This document shows positions 61,466-64,000 of a stretch of 64,000 nucleotides of DNA, piece after piece. Origin of the DNA: Paludibaculum sp. (GTDB taxonomy: Bacteria > Acidobacteriota > Terriglobia > Bryobacterales > Bryobacteraceae); the NCBI GenBank assembly GCA_029973955.1, contig JARKQJ010000189.1, forward strand, positions 1 through 64,000, given 5' to 3'. Under the pieces are notes generated by a model. The model had not been told where the DNA came from, ran no database searches, and saw nothing but the letters and a program-made list of their open reading frames with translations. Numbering within the stretch: position 1 is the stretch's first letter; every line of letters begins with the position of its first letter. The translations under genes and the position numbers were made by a program.

Positions 61466-63748
61466 CTATTTTTTCTTCTTCTCCTGGTTGACGCGGCTGA
61501 TGGCCTGCCCGGCGCCGCTGTTATCCACTTCGAGCCGGTCCTGGCGCGAGAACCAGGTGATGACGGCGCCGCGCGAGGTGCCGCGTTTGGCATCCACCAC
61601 CATGGGGTTGCCGCCGGTGAGGAGGAAGCGCTCGTCGCCGGGGTAGTATTCGGCGTGTTCGGAGGAGCCGTTCTTCTCCTTGCCCGGCGTGGATTCCTTG
61701 ATATCCACGGCGCCGTCGCAGAACACCCTGTTGAGCTGCGTTTCGGAGCCGCCGCCTTTCTTGGGGACATCCTCGAACCAGGCGCGGAGCTGACGGGACT
61801 TGACCACCAGGTTGGGCCGCTCCAGGGTCGTGCCGCCGGTATAGTCGGCGAACTTGTCTTTGTCGGCGTAGGTGAGCGAGGGAGCTCGAACGATGGTGTA
61901 AGAGTTGCCCTTCTTCTTCTGCTTGTCGGCTGGTGCGTCGGCGGGGGCCTGGTCCGGCATTTCGGTGATGACATTGCCGCTGGCGGTAAGCGTCTTGGCT
62001 TCGCGATCGATCAGCACGGTGGTCGCGCGCAGCCGGCTGTTGCCCTGCCAGAGCAGGGCGCCGCCGTCGTATCGGATGCGCTGGTTGCGGTTGGCGGTGG
62101 CCATGGTGGCGGCGCGGGCGTTGAGCGGCTCTGAGGGCGAAAGCATGCCACCACTGGACTGCTGCTTGTCCGGCATGCGCACGGAGTTGACGTTGCCGGA
62201 AGCAAGCATGGCCCCGGTCTTCTGATCGAGTTGGATCTCGTCGGCGGAGGTGGAGCCGGTCTCATCCCACATGCGCGCCTGGCCCTTGAGGCGGATGATC
62301 TCGGTGGGCTGCTCAAGCGTGGCGTGAGCGGCAGTGGCGCGCTGCGTCCCCTGCGTGTATTCGAACTGGTCCCACTGCTCCAGCACGAGCAGTTCTCCGG
62401 TCTTGGGGTCGAATTCGCTGCGCAGTCCCTTGCTTTGCGTGAACGTGACCACCGGCTTGCCCTTCTTGTCCACGCTATCGGTGCGGGTTTTGACGTTGAG
62501 CGCGGTGGCGTTGCGGATGACATTGTTCGCGGCGTAGGTAAACTGCAGTTGATCGCCATTCATGGTGCGTTTGGGGTCGCCGGGCTTGCCCGGAAGGAAC
62601 TCCACCTGCCCGGCGGCATGCGTCTCGACGCGCTCCATCTCCTTGCCGCCGTCGCGCATGGTGAGGTCGATGGCTTCGCTGGTGAGCACGCGCGCGCCCT
62701 GGTTTGGGACGCCCGGGCGAGGCACGGGCTGCGATTCCACGCGGCCCTTTCCGGTGGCCAGGGCATGCTTCAGGACGCTGCCGTCTTCGCCGGCCTGGAA
62801 CTCGAGGTCCAGCCGGTCCGCCTCTACCTTAGTAATGGTGGTGGCGCTGACGGATTTGAGGCGCGCGTGCTCTGTGGCTTCGATCTTTTTCACTTCTCCC
62901 TTGGGTGTGAGGAAGAGAAAGAGCATGCCGGCCTGGTAGTCCACCTGGCGGGTCTTCTGTTTATCGGTGCCAACAGCCTGGCGTGCCTCCACGCGGTCGA
63001 GTTGAGTCTTCTCGTTGAGGAAGACGACGCTGTCTTCCGCCATTACCGTGAACTCGCCGCGGCTAAGCTTGGAAGGCGCGGAGAGAAACACTTCGTGGGA
63101 GTTCTCGCGGTAGAGCAGTTTGCTGGCCTCGATGTGCATGGGCGGCTTGGCGGGCGATTTACCGCGCCAGTCCAGCCGCACCTCGGACTGCATTTCAAGT
63201 TCGTGCGTCTCGGGGTTGTAGACGGCGCCGACGCAGGAGCCGGAGCCCTGGTCGAAGTCGAAGTCGGCGTGCCTGTCGGTGGAAGCCTTGGAACTGCGCA
63301 CCTCCAGGGTGACGTTGGAGGTGCGGATCTTCATGGTGCGTCCATGAGGTTTGGCGGGATTAGTGGATAGGCCGAGCGTGATCTCCACTTCGCCTGGAGC
63401 GTACATCGTGCCGGCGGTCTGGTCGAAGGTGGCTTTGGCGCTCTTGATGAGGTTGTAGGAAGAGCCATCGGCCTTGCGGATCTCCATTTCCAGGCTGTCG
63501 AGTTGGAAGACCGGCGGATCCTTGACCTGCTCGAAGTGGGCGGCCCGGATGATCAGCTTGGAGTTGTCGCCCGACTTCATCTCATACTCCCAGAGGTTGG
63601 CCGAGGCGGCCGAGTTGAAGGGGAGAGGTTTGGAAGTGGCGGGCTGATTACGGCGGAGGGCTTCTTTTTGGATATAGAAGACTGAGGTGACGGTGGCGGC
63701 GATTGCCACAATGGCGAGCAGGATCAGCCAGCGGGCTCGCCGGAGCAT
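61466..63748 (-). CDS. LptC-LptA fusion, LPS transport periplasmic protein
   Basis: A 760-residue protein with one N-terminal membrane helix (RWLILLAIVAIAATVTSVFY). An LptC-like beta-jelly-roll begins near residue 50 (NLWEYEMKSGDNSKLIIRAA). Further OstA/LptA-type repeats follow, for example MHIEASKLLYRENSHEVFLS, RIRYDGGALLWQGNSRLRAT and a final YYPGDERFLLTGGNPMVVDA. E. coli LptC and LptA are about 190 and 185 residues, so this is a fused, extended form that could span much of the periplasm. Its place next to lptB and rpoN supports a role in LPS transport. Boundaries of the repeats are approximate. Confidence 0.82.
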   Translation of the reverse strand: MLRRARWLILLAIVAIAATVTSVFYIQKEALRRNQPATSKPLPFNSAASANLWEYEMKSGDNSKLIIRAAHFEQVKDPPVFQLDSLEMEIRKADGSSYNLIKSAKATFDQTAGTMYAPGEVEITLGLSTNPAKPHGRTMKIRTSNVTLEVRSSKASTDRHADFDFDQGSGSCVGAVYNPETHELEMQSEVRLDWRGKSPAKPPMHIEASKLLYRENSHEVFLSAPSKLSRGEFTVMAEDSVVFLNEKTQLDRVEARQAVGTDKQKTRQVDYQAGMLFLFLTPKGEVKKIEATEHARLKSVSATTITKVEADRLDLEFQAGEDGSVLKHALATGKGRVESQPVPRPGVPNQGARVLTSEAIDLTMRDGGKEMERVETHAAGQVEFLPGKPGDPKRTMNGDQLQFTYAANNVIRNATALNVKTRTDSVDKKGKPVVTFTQSKGLRSEFDPKTGELLVLEQWDQFEYTQGTQRATAAHATLEQPTEIIRLKGQARMWDETGSTSADEIQLDQKTGAMLASGNVNSVRMPDKQQSSGGMLSPSEPLNARAATMATANRNQRIRYDGGALLWQGNSRLRATTVLIDREAKTLTASGNVITEMPDQAPADAPADKQKKKGNSYTIVRAPSLTYADKDKFADYTGGTTLERPNLVVKSRQLRAWFEDVPKKGGGSETQLNRVFCDGAVDIKESTPGKEKNGSSEHAEYYPGDERFLLTGGNPMVVDAKRGTSRGAVITWFSRQDRLEVDNSGAGQAISRVNQEKKKK

Positions 63749-64000
63749 ACGCTCTCAGAATAGCACTGGAAGGGCCGGGATCAGGCGGACTCCGACTTGA
63801 GTGCATCTCGCTCAGATTTTCTACAGTGCAGCTAGAGACCCAGCGGAAACGGCGGCAATCCGCCAGTTTTGACAGAGGAATATTTCCTGTATTTTGTGTG
63901 TGTTACAGACATATCTTGTCACTCCTTGACTGAGTGTGCTAATAATAGTGGCGTTGTGGCGGCCGTGAAGGATGCCACATATCGAACTCCCTTGAGAGTA
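63749..64000. promoter_or_regulatory. Intergenic region with promoter-like elements near window end
   Basis: No gene is evident in these 252 bases. TTGACA (63869-63874) is followed by the palindrome AGGAATATTTCCT (63876-63888) and TATTTT (63890-63895), a 15-base spacing. Further on, TTGTCA (63916-63921) and TAATAA (63940-63945) are 18 bases apart, and CACTC-N7-GAGTG (63920-63936) forms an inverted repeat between them. These probably serve a plus-strand gene beyond the window and may be under repressor control. GGCGG-CAAT-CCGCC (63851-63864) is a small hairpin. Confidence 0.4.

Noticed and set aside
63920-63945. CIRCE heat-shock operator (TTAGCACTC-N9-GAGTGCTAA)
   Set aside because: The left arm is only CACTC, the spacer is seven bases, and the right arm has two extra bases, so it is not a true CIRCE element.

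Overview
The window looks like chromosomal DNA of an Acidobacteriota species of the Solibacter/Bryobacter group. Four things point there: a protein ending in the Solibacter-type C-terminal domain (TIGR03437) at 39.4-40.6 kb, an Oar-like TonB-dependent receptor with an N-terminal carboxypeptidase-regulatory domain at 48.7-52.4 kb, the DUF3300/DUF2950 pair at 14-16.2 kb, and high GC content with diderm (LPS-export) genes. No tRNA, rRNA, CRISPR array, IS element or phage gene was seen.

Region by region. (1) 0-9.3 kb, mostly minus strand: a truncated exported protein, a HEAT-repeat protein, a DUF948-like and a YtxH-like membrane protein, then divergent recX. A six-gene minus operon follows: M16 protease, TPM-domain protein, degenerate nucleotidyltransferase, LemA, an aldehyde dehydrogenase and a KdaD-like dehydratase. 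The last two resemble the final steps of non-phosphorylative pentose oxidation to 2-oxoglutarate. (2) 9.4-16.2 kb, plus strand: an ArsB/NhaD-type permease, rlmN, a small secreted protein, a GH140-like glycosidase, and the DUF3300-DUF2950 unit behind a possible sigma-54 promoter. (3) 16.5-29.8 kb: ten tightly packed plus-strand genes for fermentative use of asparagine, aspartate and serine. They encode aspartase, a Dcu C4-dicarboxylate carrier, an exported asparaginase, a DcaP-like porin, an L-serine dehydratase carrying a Tat/lipoprotein signal, an MFS carrier, Pta, AckA, pyruvate formate-lyase and its activase. They abut a convergent membrane-bound PAS/AAA+ sigma-54 activator. (4) 32-40.6 kb: a quinol-monooxygenase-like gene behind a good -24/-12 promoter, three small exported proteins, a GH63 glucosidase, DUF4136, a class-D-type sortase overlapping the gene for an LPKTG protein, and a P-domain/TIGR03437 protein. 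(5) 40.7-54.3 kb: a Tat-exported enolase-superfamily enzyme, GH29 fucosidase and GH106 rhamnosidase, then DUF2809, a seven-heme cytochrome c-TPR lipoprotein, the TonB receptor, an HpcH/HpaI aldolase, DUF2007 and DUF3224 proteins. (6) 54.3-64 kb: a short palindrome- and repeat-rich spacer, a CpaE-like ATPase, and the conserved envelope/sigma-54 block lptCA-lptB-rpoN-hpf-rapZ. A carboxypeptidase-regulatory-domain gene is inserted on the opposite strand between lptCA and lptB.

How the genes fit together. The most striking unit is region 3. By their signals, asparaginase and serine dehydratase act outside the cytoplasm, while aspartase, PFL, Pta and AckA act inside. The proposed model (inference) is deamination in the periplasm, uptake of aspartate and pyruvate by the Dcu and MFS carriers, and ATP from acetyl-phosphate. 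The window also holds rpoN, a sigma-54 activator and two similar GG-N10-GC promoter candidates, so sigma-54 control is a recurring theme. Base composition changes sharply at about 54.5 kb: the plus strand is C-rich from about 9.4 to 54.3 kb whatever the gene direction, and G-rich on both outer flanks.
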